DNA from: Streptomyces sp. NBC_01224
GTDB lineage: Bacteria; Actinomycetota; Actinomycetes; Streptomycetales; Streptomycetaceae
Assembly (NCBI RefSeq): GCF_036002945.1
Contig: NZ_CP108529.1
Coordinates: forward strand, 4,030,001 to 4,094,000
Reading direction: 5' to 3'
Length of the DNA stretch: 64,000 nt
A model generated the notes under the pieces. It had not been told where the DNA came from. It did not search any database and saw only the letters and a list, made by a program, of their open reading frames with translations. This document shows positions 35,057 through 44,265 of this stretch, one piece after another (within the stretch, counting starts at the first letter, position 1; the number at the start of each line of letters is the position of its first letter). The position numbers were made by a program, and so were the translations under genes.

Positions 35057-35511
35057 GCGGTCTCATCCCCTTCGCTTCGCAGTGAGGCGGCGAGTCTGTG
35101 CAGGGCCGGGAGCGCGGCGGCGAGTGCCGCCCGGTCGGCCGCGTCGAGTCCGGTCAGGTGTTCGCGGAAGAGCGCCTCGCGACGGGCGTGCCAGTCGCTC
35201 AGCCTCCCGACCCCTGCGGGGGTCGGATACAGCAGCGCGGCCCGCCCGTCCCCGGGGTCCTTCTCCCGTCGCAGCAGTCCTTCGGCGACGAGGTGGTTCA
35301 CCAGGGTGCTGACCGAATTGGGCGCGAGACAGAGGCTGTGTGCGGCCGTGGAGATGCGGATGCCGGGTCGGTCGGCCACCAGCCGCAGCAGTTCGGCGTG
35401 CGCCCCGCGCAGCCGGGGCGCCGACAGGCCGCTCCACAGCCGTCGCCGGGCGAGCCTCTGGATACGGGGCAGAAGTCCGGCGAGCTCATCAGGTAGATCA
35501 CCCGCCGCCAT
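35053..35511 (-). CDS. MarR-family regulator of the DrrAB-like transporter
   Basis: 152 aa: helices LPRIQRLARRRLWSGLSAPR, HTH LCLAPNSVSTLVNHLVAEGL, wing RREKDPGDGRAALLYPTPAG. First gene of a three-gene operon, overlapping the ATPase by a few bases, so it probably represses the operon and is relieved by the transported compound. A near-perfect 21-bp palindrome lies 9 bp upstream of its start. Confidence 0.92.
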   Translation of the reverse strand: MAAGDLPDELAGLLPRIQRLARRRLWSGLSAPRLRGAHAELLRLVADRPGIRISTAAHSLCLAPNSVSTLVNHLVAEGLLRREKDPGDGRAALLYPTPAGVGRLSDWHARREALFREHLTGLDAADRAALAAALPALHRLAASLRSEGDETA

Positions 35512-35520
35512 CTGTCCAGT

Positions 35521-35541
35521 TTAACTCTGTATGAGAGCTAA
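35521..35541. promoter_or_regulatory. Operator upstream of the MarR/ABC operon
   Basis: TTAACTCT-GTATG-AGAGCTAA is an inverted repeat with 7 of 8 arm positions paired, in an AT-rich patch directly before the MarR start. It fits MarR autoregulation. Confidence 0.65.
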
Positions 35542-35572
35542 TGTCCCCGTCGTTTTCTGCCCGTACGGAAAC

Positions 35573-35611
35573 GGGCCGCCGCCCCCCGCGATGAGCGGAG
35601 GACGGCGGCCC
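35573..35611. terminator. Terminator at the end of the S8 peptidase pseudogene
   Basis: GGGCCGCCG (35573-35581) and CGGCGGCCC (35603-35611) form a perfect 9-bp stem 26 bp after the stop of the broken peptidase gene. It faces the MarR promoter and would insulate it. Confidence 0.65.
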
Positions 35612-35636
35612 CGGTTCAGGGATCTCGGCGTGCACC

Positions 35637-37245
35637 CTACTTCAGCGCGTACGCCCGGCTGATGGTCTGAACGGTGCGGTTGCCCGCGGCGTCCCACACC
35701 TCGGTCCGCAGGGTCACGTACCCGTTGGTGTCCGCCACCTTCGGGTGGTGTACCGACGCCTGGAAGGAGTTGTCGTCCTTGCGCTTGATCTTGGCGTTCT
35801 CCCAGGTGGCGCCGTCGTCGTACGAGACGGAGACCTTGGCGCCCGCCATCGCGGTGGAACCGGACCAGCCCTTGGGCCGGCCCGCGTTCACGGTGAAGGT
35901 GTGCGGGCGGCCCGCCGGTGCCTGGTTGAGGATGTCCAGGGGGACGTCGTAGCCGAGCATGACGACCGGCAGGGACTCGCAGGCGGTGGGCTTGGGCGAG
36001 TACTTCTCGCAGTCCTTGACGGCCATGGTGGTCGGCGCCGCCGAGGCGAAGTTCCACTCCGTGCGGACCTTGCCGCCCAGCGTGACGCCCAGCCGGCCAG
36101 GGCGTCGGACTTGTCGACGGCGCCGACGGTGAGCGCGGCGTCGGCGGTGCCCGGGCTGCCGAGTGTCGACTCGCCGCCCTTGCCATCGTTGCCTGCCGCG
36201 ATGACGAACAGGGTGCCGGAGGAGTCGCTGAGCGAGTCCACCGCGTCGGTGAGTACATCGTGCGGGGTGGCGGCCTTGGCTCCGAGGCTCATGCTGACGA
36301 CGTCGGCGCCCTGGGCGACCGCCCAGTCCATGCCCTCCAGGATCCCCGACACCGGGCCACTGCCCGCGTTGGCGAGCACCTTGCCGATGAGGAGGTCGGC
36401 TCCGGGAGCGACGCCCTTGTACTTGCCGCCGGAGTTGGCGCCGCTGCCCGCGATGGTGGAGGCGACGTGCGTACCGTGACCGTGGCCGTCCTGCACGCTC
36501 TCGCCGGAGACGAAGCTCTGGGTGGCGGTGATACGGGACTTGATGTCAGCGTTGTTCAGGTCGGCGCCGGTGTCCAGGATCGCGACCTTCGTACCCTTGC
36601 CGTCGAAGCCCTTCGCCCACGCCTCGGGGGCGCCGATCTGGGGCACGCTCTGGTCCAGGGTGGCCTTGGCCCGGCCGTCGTACCAGAGCTTGGTCACCCC
36701 GGCGGTGCCGGGCACCATCGCGCCCGATCCGCTCCTGGCCTTGCCGGCCGCAGGCCTGACCGTGCGCCAGAAACCGTTCGCCTTTCCCTTGTCGACGCGC
36801 ACTGCCGCCAGCCCGAGCCGGGGCATGGTGTGTTCGTCCTTGGCGCGCCGGGAAGAGCCTCGGCCTGCTGTCGCAGGGCGGTGGCGGACGGCTTGCCCCG
36901 GAAGTCGACGATGGCCGGCACGGCATCGGTCTTCGCGTCGCCGTAGCCGTCCTTCAACGCCTGGGTGACGTTGAAGAGTTCGCGGTCCACGATCTGGGCG
37001 GACACGGCGTTCAGCGCGTCCTCGGGGATGACGTAGAGGTCCCCGTTCTGCCCGCTGGAGATCTGGAAGTGCTTCGACGCATCCGTCGCGGCAACGACGT
37101 CAACGGCCTGCTTGCCGTCGGCTCCGGTCGTCACGGCGACCTTGTCACCGGTGATCAGCGTCAGCATCGACGGGGCCGACTGCTTCGGCGCGGGCAGTAT
37201 TCCCGCGCCCGCCGGGGACGGACCGGACGGGGATGGCACCGCCGG
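35637..37245 (-). pseudogene. S8 (subtilisin-like) serine peptidase, broken
   Basis: Pieces of a long secreted Streptomyces S8 peptidase remain in three frames. Piece 1 (about 37240-36845) is the propeptide (SMLTLITGDKVAVTTGADGK, FQISSGQNGDLYVIPEDAL) without any signal peptide or start. A frameshift near 36845 leads to piece 2 (36826-36095) with the catalytic Asp (VAILDTGADLNN), His (GHGTHVASTIAGS) and oxyanion Asn (FVIAAGND). It stops at VDKSDALAG and jumps, with another frame change near 36095, to the C-terminal domain (35637-36090: VSYDDGATWENAKIKRKDDN, ISRAYALK). The GTSMAxPH serine block and several hundred residues are missing. Not functional. Confidence 0.85.
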
Positions 37246-37254
37246 TTCGGGCCC

Positions 37255-37626
37255 GGACCCGAGCCCGTCCTTCGTCGTCCTGCACCGCTCGGCGGTCCTC
37301 GACGCGCTGTCCGCGCTGTTCGAGGCCCTGTGGGCGATCGCCCAGCCGCTCCGCACGCAGGACGAGGCGGGCGACGCCCCCCAGGCCCTGTCCAACAGGA
37401 CCAGCTCCTCGTCAGCCTGCTGACCGCCGGGCTGCCGGACGAGGCCATAGCCCGCCAGGCCGGACTCAGTTACCGCACGCTCCAGCGCCGTCTGCACGCC
37501 CTGATGGAACGGGCCGGGGCGAGCACCCGGTTCCAGCTCGGCATCCACGCCGCGGCGAACGGGTGGGTGACCGGAGTGAAGCGAGGGAAGTTCGCGTCCG
37601 CCGGCGACGAGTCGTGCGGTCAGTGA
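37255..37626 (+). pseudogene. LuxR-family regulator, C-terminal remnant with frameshift
   Basis: A frame from about 37255 reads FVVLHRSAVLDALSALFEAL, then AQPLRTQDEAGDAPQALSN. A one-base loss near 37395 moves it into the frame DQLLVSLLTAGLPDEAIARQ, SYRTLQRRLHALMERAGAST, RFQLGIHAAANGW. Together this is the end of a TrmB-N/LuxR-C regulator of about 330 aa, common in Streptomyces; the first two thirds and the start are absent. The 5' cut lies next to the 5' cut of the divergent S8 peptidase. The stop overlaps the end of the convergent cupin gene. Confidence 0.8.
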
Positions 37627-38114
37627 CCGGCGAACCGCTCCCCGCACCGGCTGCAGAACACCGGCTCCGGGTCCTGCGAGAGCCGGCCGCACCCGGGGCA
37701 GACCCGGTCCAGCATGCAGGGCGCATCGCCGCCCTCGTATCCGGCCGGGGGCGCGACCGAGGACTTGATGGTCAGGCCTGGGCGGCGGCGGTGGACGGTC
37801 AAATAGGCCAGACCGTCCGGTCCTGCGGCAAGGGCGCGGCGGGAGGTACGGGGCAGCCAGACAACGCTGGAAGGCGTCAGGTTCAGCGCGTCGCCCCCGG
37901 CGACGACCCGGCCGCTGCCCGCGATGACGACGAGAAGGACGTCCAGGACGTCCTCCTGATGCTCGGCAACCTCCGCGCCCGGCGGAAGACGTACCAGATT
38001 GGCGTCCAGCTCCCGGCCCTGCTCGGCCAGTTGCCACAGCGCACCGCGGTCGTCGTGGGCGGCGGCGGTCAGCAGGTCGTCGAGTACGGCCAGTGCCCGG
38101 GGTTCGGAATTCAC
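37620..38114 (-). CDS. Cupin protein with C-terminal zinc ribbon
   Basis: 164 aa from a GTG at 38114 (MNSEPRALAVLDDLLTAAAH). A small cupin barrel (about 30-110: ANLVRLPPGAEVAEHQEDVL, VVIAGSGRVVAGGDALNLTP) is followed by a rubredoxin-like zinc ribbon with CPGC and CSRC. The lack of the usual cupin His pair suggests a binding rather than metal-catalytic role. Function unknown. It is divergent from prolyl aminopeptidase (67 bp between starts). Confidence 0.75.
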   Translation of the reverse strand: MNSEPRALAVLDDLLTAAAHDDRGALWQLAEQGRELDANLVRLPPGAEVAEHQEDVLDVLLVVIAGSGRVVAGGDALNLTPSSVVWLPRTSRRALAAGPDGLAYLTVHRRRPGLTIKSSVAPPAGYEGGDAPCMLDRVCPGCGRLSQDPEPVFCSRCGERFAGH

Positions 38115-38180
38115 GGCAATCAGGCTACGCCCGCCATAAGCTGACCCCTTTGCCCGCCGAGCCGAGGGAGCCACCGCGCC

Positions 38181-39158
38181 ATGGACCGCAAGCCCGACGA
38201 GAAGTACCCGCCGATCGAACCGTACGAGCACGGCATGCTCGATGTCGGGGAGGGCAACCTCGTGTACTGGGAGGCGTGCGGCAACCCGGACGGCAAACCC
38301 GCACTCGTCGTGCACGGCGGTCCGGGGTCGGGGTGCAGGGAGCGGCCCCGGCAGTACTTCGACCCGGACCGCTACCGCGTCGTCCTCTTCGACCAGCGGG
38401 GCTGCGGCCGCTCCACCCCGCACGCGAGCGACCCGGCCGCCGACATGCGGTACAACACGACCGGCCGGCTGATCGCCGACATGGAGCGGCTGCGCAGCCA
38501 CCTCGGGATCGACACCTGGCTCCTGTACGGCGGGTCCTGGGGCTCGACGCTGATCCTCGCGTACGCCGAGCAGTACCCGGAGCGGGTCTCCGAGATCGTG
38601 ATCCCGGCCGTCACGACGACCCGGCGCTCCGAGATCGACTGGCTGTACCGGGGCGCGGGCCAGATCTTCCCCGAGGCCTGGGACCTGTTCCGGGCCGGGG
38701 TGCCGGAGGCCGAGGGGGACGCGACCCCGGACGTCCTCGCCGCGTACGCCCGGCGGATGGAGAGCCCCGACGCCGGGGTGCGGGAGAAGGCGACGGCCGA
38801 CTGGTGCGCCTGGGAGGACGCGGTGCTCTCCCAGGAGACGTACACCGGACCGCCGCCGTACAGCGGGCGCCCCGGCCGGGACCGGCAGGCGCTGGTGCGG
38901 ATCTGCTCGCACTACTTCTCGCACGGCGCCTGGCTGGTGGAGGGGCAGCTGATCCGGGACGCGGGGCGGCTGACGGGGATTCCGGGTGTGCTGGTGCACG
39001 GACGGTTCGACCTGGGCGGGCCGCTGATCACCGCGTGGGAGCTGGCGAAGGCGTGGCCGGACGCGGAGCTGACCGTGATCGACGGTGCGGGGCATCTGGG
39101 CGGTCCGGCGACGAGCCGGGCGGTGCTGGCGGCGCTGGACCGGTTTGCCCGGCAGTGA
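38181..39158 (+). CDS. pip: Prolyl aminopeptidase
   Basis: 325 aa alpha/beta hydrolase that removes N-terminal proline from peptides. HGGPGSGCRERPRQYFDPDR and VVLFDQRGCGRSTPHASD are diagnostic for S33 prolyl iminopeptidase; nucleophile in YGGSWGSTLILAYAEQYPER (Ser about 118), Asp in LVHGRFDLGGP and His in DGAGHLGG complete the triad. No signal peptide, cytoplasmic. Confidence 0.95.
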   Translation: MDRKPDEKYPPIEPYEHGMLDVGEGNLVYWEACGNPDGKPALVVHGGPGSGCRERPRQYFDPDRYRVVLFDQRGCGRSTPHASDPAADMRYNTTGRLIADMERLRSHLGIDTWLLYGGSWGSTLILAYAEQYPERVSEIVIPAVTTTRRSEIDWLYRGAGQIFPEAWDLFRAGVPEAEGDATPDVLAAYARRMESPDAGVREKATADWCAWEDAVLSQETYTGPPPYSGRPGRDRQALVRICSHYFSHGAWLVEGQLIRDAGRLTGIPGVLVHGRFDLGGPLITAWELAKAWPDAELTVIDGAGHLGGPATSRAVLAALDRFARQ

Positions 39159-39356
39159 ACGGAAGCGGAATTCGTGGCGCCCGATGGCGGCAGGGGCGGG
39201 GGTAGGGGTCCGGTAGTCGGAGTGGCATGGCAAGCTGTGTCTCCGCTGCATGCGTGGTAGCACTCGTACCCCCCACTGGTCTCGTCATGAGCCAGTGCTG
39301 TCGCCGGACGCAGCGCCTGACGAAGCCGATGTCCGAAACCATCCGTGGGGTACGAC

Positions 39357-41642
39357 TTGAGATCGAAGAAAAGAATCTGGATCACGGCTGCCCTGGCCAC
39401 GTCCGCCGTGACGGGCGTCCTGGTCTTCGAGGGGGTGACGGGCAACTCCTCGGTGGACGCCGACGCCAAGTCCGGCCCGACCAAGACCGACGTGCACGCG
39501 ACCGCGTTGAAGGTCGACGGCGACGGCACCTCGGCCACCCTCGGCAAGCGGGACACCAAGCCGTTCAGCATGCTGGGCATCACCTGGACCGACCCGGCGG
39601 CCAAGGTCACCGGGGCCGTGGAGGTACGGACCAGGTCCGCCGCCAACGGGAACTGGACGTCCTGGCTGCCGCTCGAAACCGATGTCGACGGACGTACGGA
39701 GACCGGCCGGTCCGGCGTACGAGGGAGCACCGAGCCGCGCTGGGTGGGCCCCTCCAACGGTGTCGAGGTACGGATCAACGCGGGCGGCAAGGTCTCCGCG
39801 AAGCTGCCCGCGGGGCTGCGGCTGGACACCGTGGACCCGGGCCGGAGCGGCACCCTGAACGCGGCCCCGGCCGCATTCGCCGCCGACATCCCCGCGGCCG
39901 ATGCCACGACCGACCCCTCCGCCGACCCGTCGGACCCGGCCGCAACCGAGCCGCCCGCGCCGAGTGACAGCACGGAACCGCCCGCCGAGGTCATACCGTC
40001 CGACCCGGCGTCACCGAGCCCTTCCGACCCGGCCACGGCGAAACCCGCTCCCCCGGTGAACCCGAGCCCCTCGGCGTCCGCGAGTGCGTCCCCGACCGAT
40101 ACTCTGCCGCCCGCACCGCCCTCGACCGCGCCCAAGCCGCCCATCACCTCGCGTGCGGGCTGGGGCGCCGACGAGTCGATGAGCCCGGAGGCGCCGGAGT
40201 ACACGGACACCGTCAAGGCGGTCTTCGTCCACCACACCGCCGGGACCAACACCTACTCGTGTGCCGACTCCGCGGCCGTCGTGCGCAGCGTGTACGCGTA
40301 CCACATCAAGAGCGAGGGCTGGAAGGACATCGGCTACAACTTCCTGGTCGACAAGTGCGGGACGATCTTCGAGGGCCGTAAGGGCGGGGTGGACCGGCCG
40401 GTCTTCGGCGCGCACACCTACGGCTTCAACCGGCAGACGGCCGGCGTCGCAGTCATCGGCACGTACACGGACTCGGCCGCCCCGAGCGCGGTGACCACCT
40501 CGGTGGCCCGGATCGCCGCGTGGAAGCTCGGCCAGTACAAGGGCGACCCGGCGGGCACCACGACGCTCACCGCGGGCGCCACGGGTGGCAACAACTTCGG
40601 GAAGGCCTTCACCGCCGGTACGAAGTACACCTTCAACCAGATCTCCGGCCACCGCGACGGCTTCAACACCCAGTGCCCCGGCCTGAAGCTGTACGGGCAG
40701 CTGCCCGCGATCCGCAGCCTCGCCGCGGGCCCCGTCACCGGACTGGCCATCAAGTCGGTGACCGGCGCCGGGCTCTCGGGCACGACGTACTACACCAAGT
40801 CCGCGGTCACCGTGGGCTGGTCGGCGAGCACCCCGAGCGCGTTCATCTCCAAGTACGAGCTGCTGGTCGACGGCAAGGTCGTCGCGACCACCGCGGGCAC
40901 CGCCACCTCCGCCAAGGCCACGCTCGCCGTCGGCAGCCACCAGGTCCAGGTCCGCGCCACCCACCAGTCGGGCAAGGTCGCCTCGTCCGCCGCGGCCACC
41001 GTGGTCGCCGACCAGACGGCGCCCGCCTTCACCACCAAGCCGAGCCTGGACCTGCGCACCGGCACGGTGAACACCACAGCCGTCCCGCTCACCCTGAAGT
41101 GGAAGGCCACCGACGCCGCTGCGCTCAAGGAGGTCAGGCTCACCGCCCCGGTCGCCAAGACGTACGGCCCGACGACGACCAGCGCCTCGCACACCGCGAA
41201 GTCGGGTGTGGCGACCAGCTGGGCCATGACCGCGTACGACCAGGCGGGCAACACCGCCGCCGCATCGGTCTCCGGCACACCGGTCATCGTCCAGGAGAGC
41301 TCGGCGACGAAGACGGGCACGTGGACGACGAAGTCCTCGTCCAGCTACCTCGGCGGCAAGTCGTACTCCAGCTCGTCCAAGAACGCGAGCCTGAGCTGGA
41401 CGTTCACCGGTCGCTCGGTCGCCCTGGTGGCCTCCAGGGCTGCCACCTCCGGCCAGGTGTACGTCTATGTGGACGGCGTGAAGGTGTCCACGGTGGACCT
41501 GAAGTCCAGCACCACCAAGTACCGCGACGCGCTGTGGACGAAGAGCTGGTCGAGCAGCGCCAAGCACACCGTCAAGATTGTCGTCGTGGCCACATCGGGC
41601 CGGCCGGCGGTCACCACCGACGGCATCGTGTACCTGAAGTGA
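39357..41642 (+). CDS. Secreted N-acetylmuramoyl-L-alanine amidase, PGRP type
   Basis: 761 aa from a TTG at 39357 with GTGGGG upstream (a GTG at 39345 is possible). N-terminal signal-type segment RSKKRIWITAALATSAVTGV, a beta-rich unit (about 30-165), and a long Pro/Ser/Thr/Glu-rich linker (about 180-260). The PGRP/Amidase_2 domain (about 263-440) has zinc ligands in VFVHHTAGTNTYSCAD, ISGHRDGFNTQCPG and active-site DIGYNFLVDKCGTIFEGR. Three Ig/beta-sandwich-like modules follow (to 761), the last resembling a wall- or sugar-binding fold (SSYLGGKSYSSSSKNASLSW). It cleaves the peptide from muramic acid in peptidoglycan. Followed by a strong terminator. Confidence 0.92.
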   Translation: MRSKKRIWITAALATSAVTGVLVFEGVTGNSSVDADAKSGPTKTDVHATALKVDGDGTSATLGKRDTKPFSMLGITWTDPAAKVTGAVEVRTRSAANGNWTSWLPLETDVDGRTETGRSGVRGSTEPRWVGPSNGVEVRINAGGKVSAKLPAGLRLDTVDPGRSGTLNAAPAAFAADIPAADATTDPSADPSDPAATEPPAPSDSTEPPAEVIPSDPASPSPSDPATAKPAPPVNPSPSASASASPTDTLPPAPPSTAPKPPITSRAGWGADESMSPEAPEYTDTVKAVFVHHTAGTNTYSCADSAAVVRSVYAYHIKSEGWKDIGYNFLVDKCGTIFEGRKGGVDRPVFGAHTYGFNRQTAGVAVIGTYTDSAAPSAVTTSVARIAAWKLGQYKGDPAGTTTLTAGATGGNNFGKAFTAGTKYTFNQISGHRDGFNTQCPGLKLYGQLPAIRSLAAGPVTGLAIKSVTGAGLSGTTYYTKSAVTVGWSASTPSAFISKYELLVDGKVVATTAGTATSAKATLAVGSHQVQVRATHQSGKVASSAAATVVADQTAPAFTTKPSLDLRTGTVNTTAVPLTLKWKATDAAALKEVRLTAPVAKTYGPTTTSASHTAKSGVATSWAMTAYDQAGNTAAASVSGTPVIVQESSATKTGTWTTKSSSSYLGGKSYSSSSKNASLSWTFTGRSVALVASRAATSGQVYVYVDGVKVSTVDLKSSTTKYRDALWTKSWSSSAKHTVKIVVVATSGRPAVTTDGIVYLK

Positions 41643-41680
41643 CCGCCTGAGGCATTCGGCCGCGCAAGACATTCGCATGA

Positions 41681-41715
41681 CGCCCTGCCCCCGGCACTCC
41701 GCCGGGGGCAGGGCG
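41681..41715. terminator. Terminator after the amidase gene
   Basis: CGCCCTGCCCCCGGC and its exact complement GCCGGGGGCAGGGCG, 15-bp stem with an ACTCC loop, 38 bp after the stop. Confidence 0.88.
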
Positions 41716-41768
41716 CGTTCGGGATCACCCTTGCTTCGAGCGGACTCGAAGGCGTTGGCTTGGTGCCC

Positions 41769-42764
41769 ATGGAGTACACGCAGCTCGGACGCACCGGACT
41801 CAAAGTCAGCCGTCTCGTCCTCGGCACCATGAACTTCGGCCCGCAGACCAATGAGGTCGACAGCCACACCATCATGGACGCGGCGCTGGACACCGGCCTG
41901 AATTTCTTCGACACCGCGAACGTATACGGCTGGGGCGAGAACAAGGGCCGCACCGAGGAGATCATCGGCACCTGGTTCGCCAAGGGCGGCGAACGCCGCG
42001 ACAAGGTGGTCCTGGCCACCAAGATGTACGGGAACATGGCCGCCGACGGCGAGGCCTGGCCCAACCACGACAAGCTCTCCGCCGTGAACATCCGGCGCTC
42101 GGTCGACGCGTCGCTGAAGCGGCTCCAGACGGACTACATCGACCTCTACCAGTTCCACCACGTCGACCGGAACACCCCCTTCGAGGAGATCTGGCAGGCG
42201 ATCGACGTCCTGGTCCAGCAGGGCAAGATCCTCTACGCGGGTTCGTCGAACTTCGCCGGTTACAAGATCGCCCAGGCCAATGAACTGGCCGCCCGGCGCG
42301 GCTCGTTGGGCCTGGTCAGCGAGCAGTGCATCTACAACCTCATGGAGCGCCGCGCCGAGATGGAGGTCATCCCGGCCGCCCAGGAGTACGGCCTCGGCGT
42401 CATTCCGTGGTCTCCGCTGCACGGCGGACTGCTGGGTGGCGTGCTGAAGAAGGAGCGCGAGGGCACGGCAGGGCGTTCGGCCTCCGGCCGCAGCGCGGAC
42501 GCGCTGCAGAACTCGGCGCAGCGCGAGAAGATCCAGGCGTACGAGGACCTGCTCGACAAGTACGGCCTGGAACCGGGCGAGGTCGGCCTGGCGTGGCTGC
42601 TCGCGCAGCCGGGGGTGACGGGGCCGATCGTCGGACCGCGCAACCAGGAGCAGCTGGACTCGGCGCTGCGGGCGCTTGAGCTGGAACTCTCCGCGGAGGT
42701 GCTGGCGTCGCTGGACGAGATCTTCCCGGGTCCGGGGCCGTCGCCGGAGGCGTTCGCCTGGTGA
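41769..42764 (+). CDS. Aldo/keto reductase
   Basis: 331 aa from an ATG at 41769 (MEYTQLGRTGLKVSRLVLGT). NAD(P)H-dependent TIM barrel: catalytic Asp/Tyr in FFDTANVYGWGENKGRTEE, Lys in KVVLATKMYG, and YQFHHVDRNTPFEEIW for the His. The C-terminal cofactor site GPIVGPRNQEQLDSALRALE is present. It belongs to the AKR group near YghZ/Tas-like general stress and aldehyde reductases; the substrate is unknown. Confidence 0.93.
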   Translation: MEYTQLGRTGLKVSRLVLGTMNFGPQTNEVDSHTIMDAALDTGLNFFDTANVYGWGENKGRTEEIIGTWFAKGGERRDKVVLATKMYGNMAADGEAWPNHDKLSAVNIRRSVDASLKRLQTDYIDLYQFHHVDRNTPFEEIWQAIDVLVQQGKILYAGSSNFAGYKIAQANELAARRGSLGLVSEQCIYNLMERRAEMEVIPAAQEYGLGVIPWSPLHGGLLGGVLKKEREGTAGRSASGRSADALQNSAQREKIQAYEDLLDKYGLEPGEVGLAWLLAQPGVTGPIVGPRNQEQLDSALRALELELSAEVLASLDEIFPGPGPSPEAFAW

Positions 42765-42798
42765 GGACGGTCTGACGGACTGTCCGTCCGATACGTAC

Positions 42799-42847
42799 GG
42801 GCCGCCGCTGCCCCGTCCCCGTTCGGGGGCGAGGGCGACGGCGGCCC
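42799..42847. terminator. Bidirectional terminator between the reductase and PadR genes
   Basis: GGGCCGCCG (42799-42807) pairs with CGGCGGCCC (42839-42847); the loop contains a second small stem around CCCCGTTCGGGG. It lies between the ends of two convergent genes. Confidence 0.75.
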
Positions 42848-42861
42848 GTTGTGTGTCCGCG

Positions 42862-43392
42862 TCAGAGCGAGGCGTCGAGTTCCTTGAGCGTCTCCCCGAG
42901 CCAGCCCAGCTCCGCCTGGCTGGTCGCGCGGGCGATCCTCAGCAGACCCTGCCGGAACGGGTCCTCGAACGTCTCGGCGCCGAGCGGCTGCTCGCCCTCG
43001 TAGAAGAAGCTGCTCGGCTCCTCCAGGAACGCGAGCCGGCGCCGCAGCACCTCCGCCTGCTCGGCCGGGGACGCCAGATGGCGCAGGAAGGCGAGGACGG
43101 TGAACCAGCGGTTCTCGTCACTGATGTCCGTCTCGTCGGCCTCCCGCAATCGGCGCCGCAGCTCCTCGCGCCCCTGCTCGGTCAGGGTCAGCGTGTGGCG
43201 GGGGGCAGCCCTGCTGCCTGGCTCCGTCCGGCGCTCCAGCCATCCGGCTCGCTCCAGGCGCTTGATCGCCGGGTACAGCGTGCCGTCCGCGATGGGGCGG
43301 ACGTGTCCGGTGAGGTGGGCGACCCGACGCTTCAGCTCGTAGCCGTGCAGCGGCTGTTCGTACAGAAATCCCAGGATGGCCAGTTCCAGCAT
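42862..43392 (-). CDS. PadR-family transcriptional regulator
   Basis: 176 aa from an ATG at 43392 with GGAGG 7 bp upstream; the longer frame would run through the operator. The winged HTH reads MLELAILGFLYEQPLHGYEL, KRRVAHLTGHVRPIADGTLY, PAIKRLERAGWLERR, and the second half is helical (AEQAEVLRRRLAFLEEPSSF). PadR proteins repress detoxification or transport genes. It is divergent from the alpha/beta hydrolase at 43480 with a perfect 22-bp operator between. Confidence 0.94.
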   Translation of the reverse strand: MLELAILGFLYEQPLHGYELKRRVAHLTGHVRPIADGTLYPAIKRLERAGWLERRTEPGSRAAPRHTLTLTEQGREELRRRLREADETDISDENRWFTVLAFLRHLASPAEQAEVLRRRLAFLEEPSSFFYEGEQPLGAETFEDPFRQGLLRIARATSQAELGWLGETLKELDASL

Positions 43393-43415
43393 GCAAGCAT
43401 CCTCCCCCATGGCGT

Positions 43416-43437
43416 TATACATCGACGCCGATGTATA
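43416..43437. promoter_or_regulatory. PadR operator, perfect inverted repeat
   Basis: TATACATCG-ACGC-CGATGTATA, perfect 9-bp arms, in the 87-bp gap between the PadR and hydrolase starts. PadR operators commonly read ATGT-N8/10-ACAT, and this site has that core. It would control both genes. Confidence 0.85.
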
Positions 43438-43479
43438 GTCTCGCCGAGGTTATCGGTTGTGGGACAAGGAGGAGGAAAC

Positions 43480-44256
43480 ATGCAGAACGCTCAGGTGACG
43501 GCCGAAGGTGCGCGCATCCGGTGGGTGGAGCTCCCCGGCCGCCCCGGCACGTCCCGTACCCGGGTCTATCTGCACGGGCTCGGAGCCTCGTCCGGCCCGT
43601 ACTTCACCGCGAGCGCCGTGCATCCCCTGCTGGCCGACAGCCGGTCGCTGCTCATGGACCTGCTCGGCTTCGGAATCAGCGACCGCCCCACGGACTTCGG
43701 CTACACCCTGGAAGAGCACGCCGACGCGGTGGCGGCGGCGCTGAAGGCGGCCGACGCGTACGACTGCGACGTGGTCGCGCACAGCATGGGCGGCGCGGTG
43801 GCCATCGTGCTCGCGGCACGCCACCCGCAGCTGGTGGCCCGGCTGGTGCTGGTCGACGCCAATCTGGACCCGGTCGTCCCCGACCCGGCCCGGCCGGGCA
43901 GCAGCGGCCTCGCCCGGTACACGGAGGAGGAGTTCCTGGCCGGCGGCCTGGAGGAAGTGCGCGACCGGGTGGGGCCCCACTGGTGGGCGACCATGCGCCT
44001 CGCGGGTCCCGAGGCACTGCACCGCACCGCGGTGCATCTCGCCCGCGGAACGACGCCGACGATGCGCGAGCTACTGCTGGACCTGAAGATTCCGCGTACG
44101 TATCTGCGCCCCCGGGACAACGGGCCGCTGCCCGGCGAGGAATCGCTGATCGAGAACGGGGTACGGGTCGTGGCGGTCCCGGAGTGCGGGCACAACATCA
44201 TGCTGGACAACCCGGAGGCGTTCGCCAAGGAGACGGCGCTGGCCGTCAACGCCTGA
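43480..44256 (+). CDS. Alpha/beta hydrolase
   Basis: 258 aa from an ATG at 43480 behind AAGGAGGAGG. Nucleophile elbow VVAHSMGGAVAIVLAARHPQ, acid in LVLVDANLD or the later LRPRDNGPLP loop, His in VPECGHNIMLDNPEAF. Oxyanion part VYLHGLGASSGPYFTAS. Length and motifs fit esterase/lactonase-type hydrolases. Divergent from PadR and probably repressed by it, so the substrate may be the inducer or a related toxic compound (inference). Confidence 0.92.
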   Translation: MQNAQVTAEGARIRWVELPGRPGTSRTRVYLHGLGASSGPYFTASAVHPLLADSRSLLMDLLGFGISDRPTDFGYTLEEHADAVAAALKAADAYDCDVVAHSMGGAVAIVLAARHPQLVARLVLVDANLDPVVPDPARPGSSGLARYTEEEFLAGGLEEVRDRVGPHWWATMRLAGPEALHRTAVHLARGTTPTMRELLLDLKIPRTYLRPRDNGPLPGEESLIENGVRVVAVPECGHNIMLDNPEAFAKETALAVNA

Positions 44257-44265
44257 GACGGCGGG

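Noticed and set aside
42676..43479. Extended start for the hydrolase at 43480
   Set aside because: It would run through the PadR gene and operator; the ATG at 43480 has a strong AAGGAGGAGG site.
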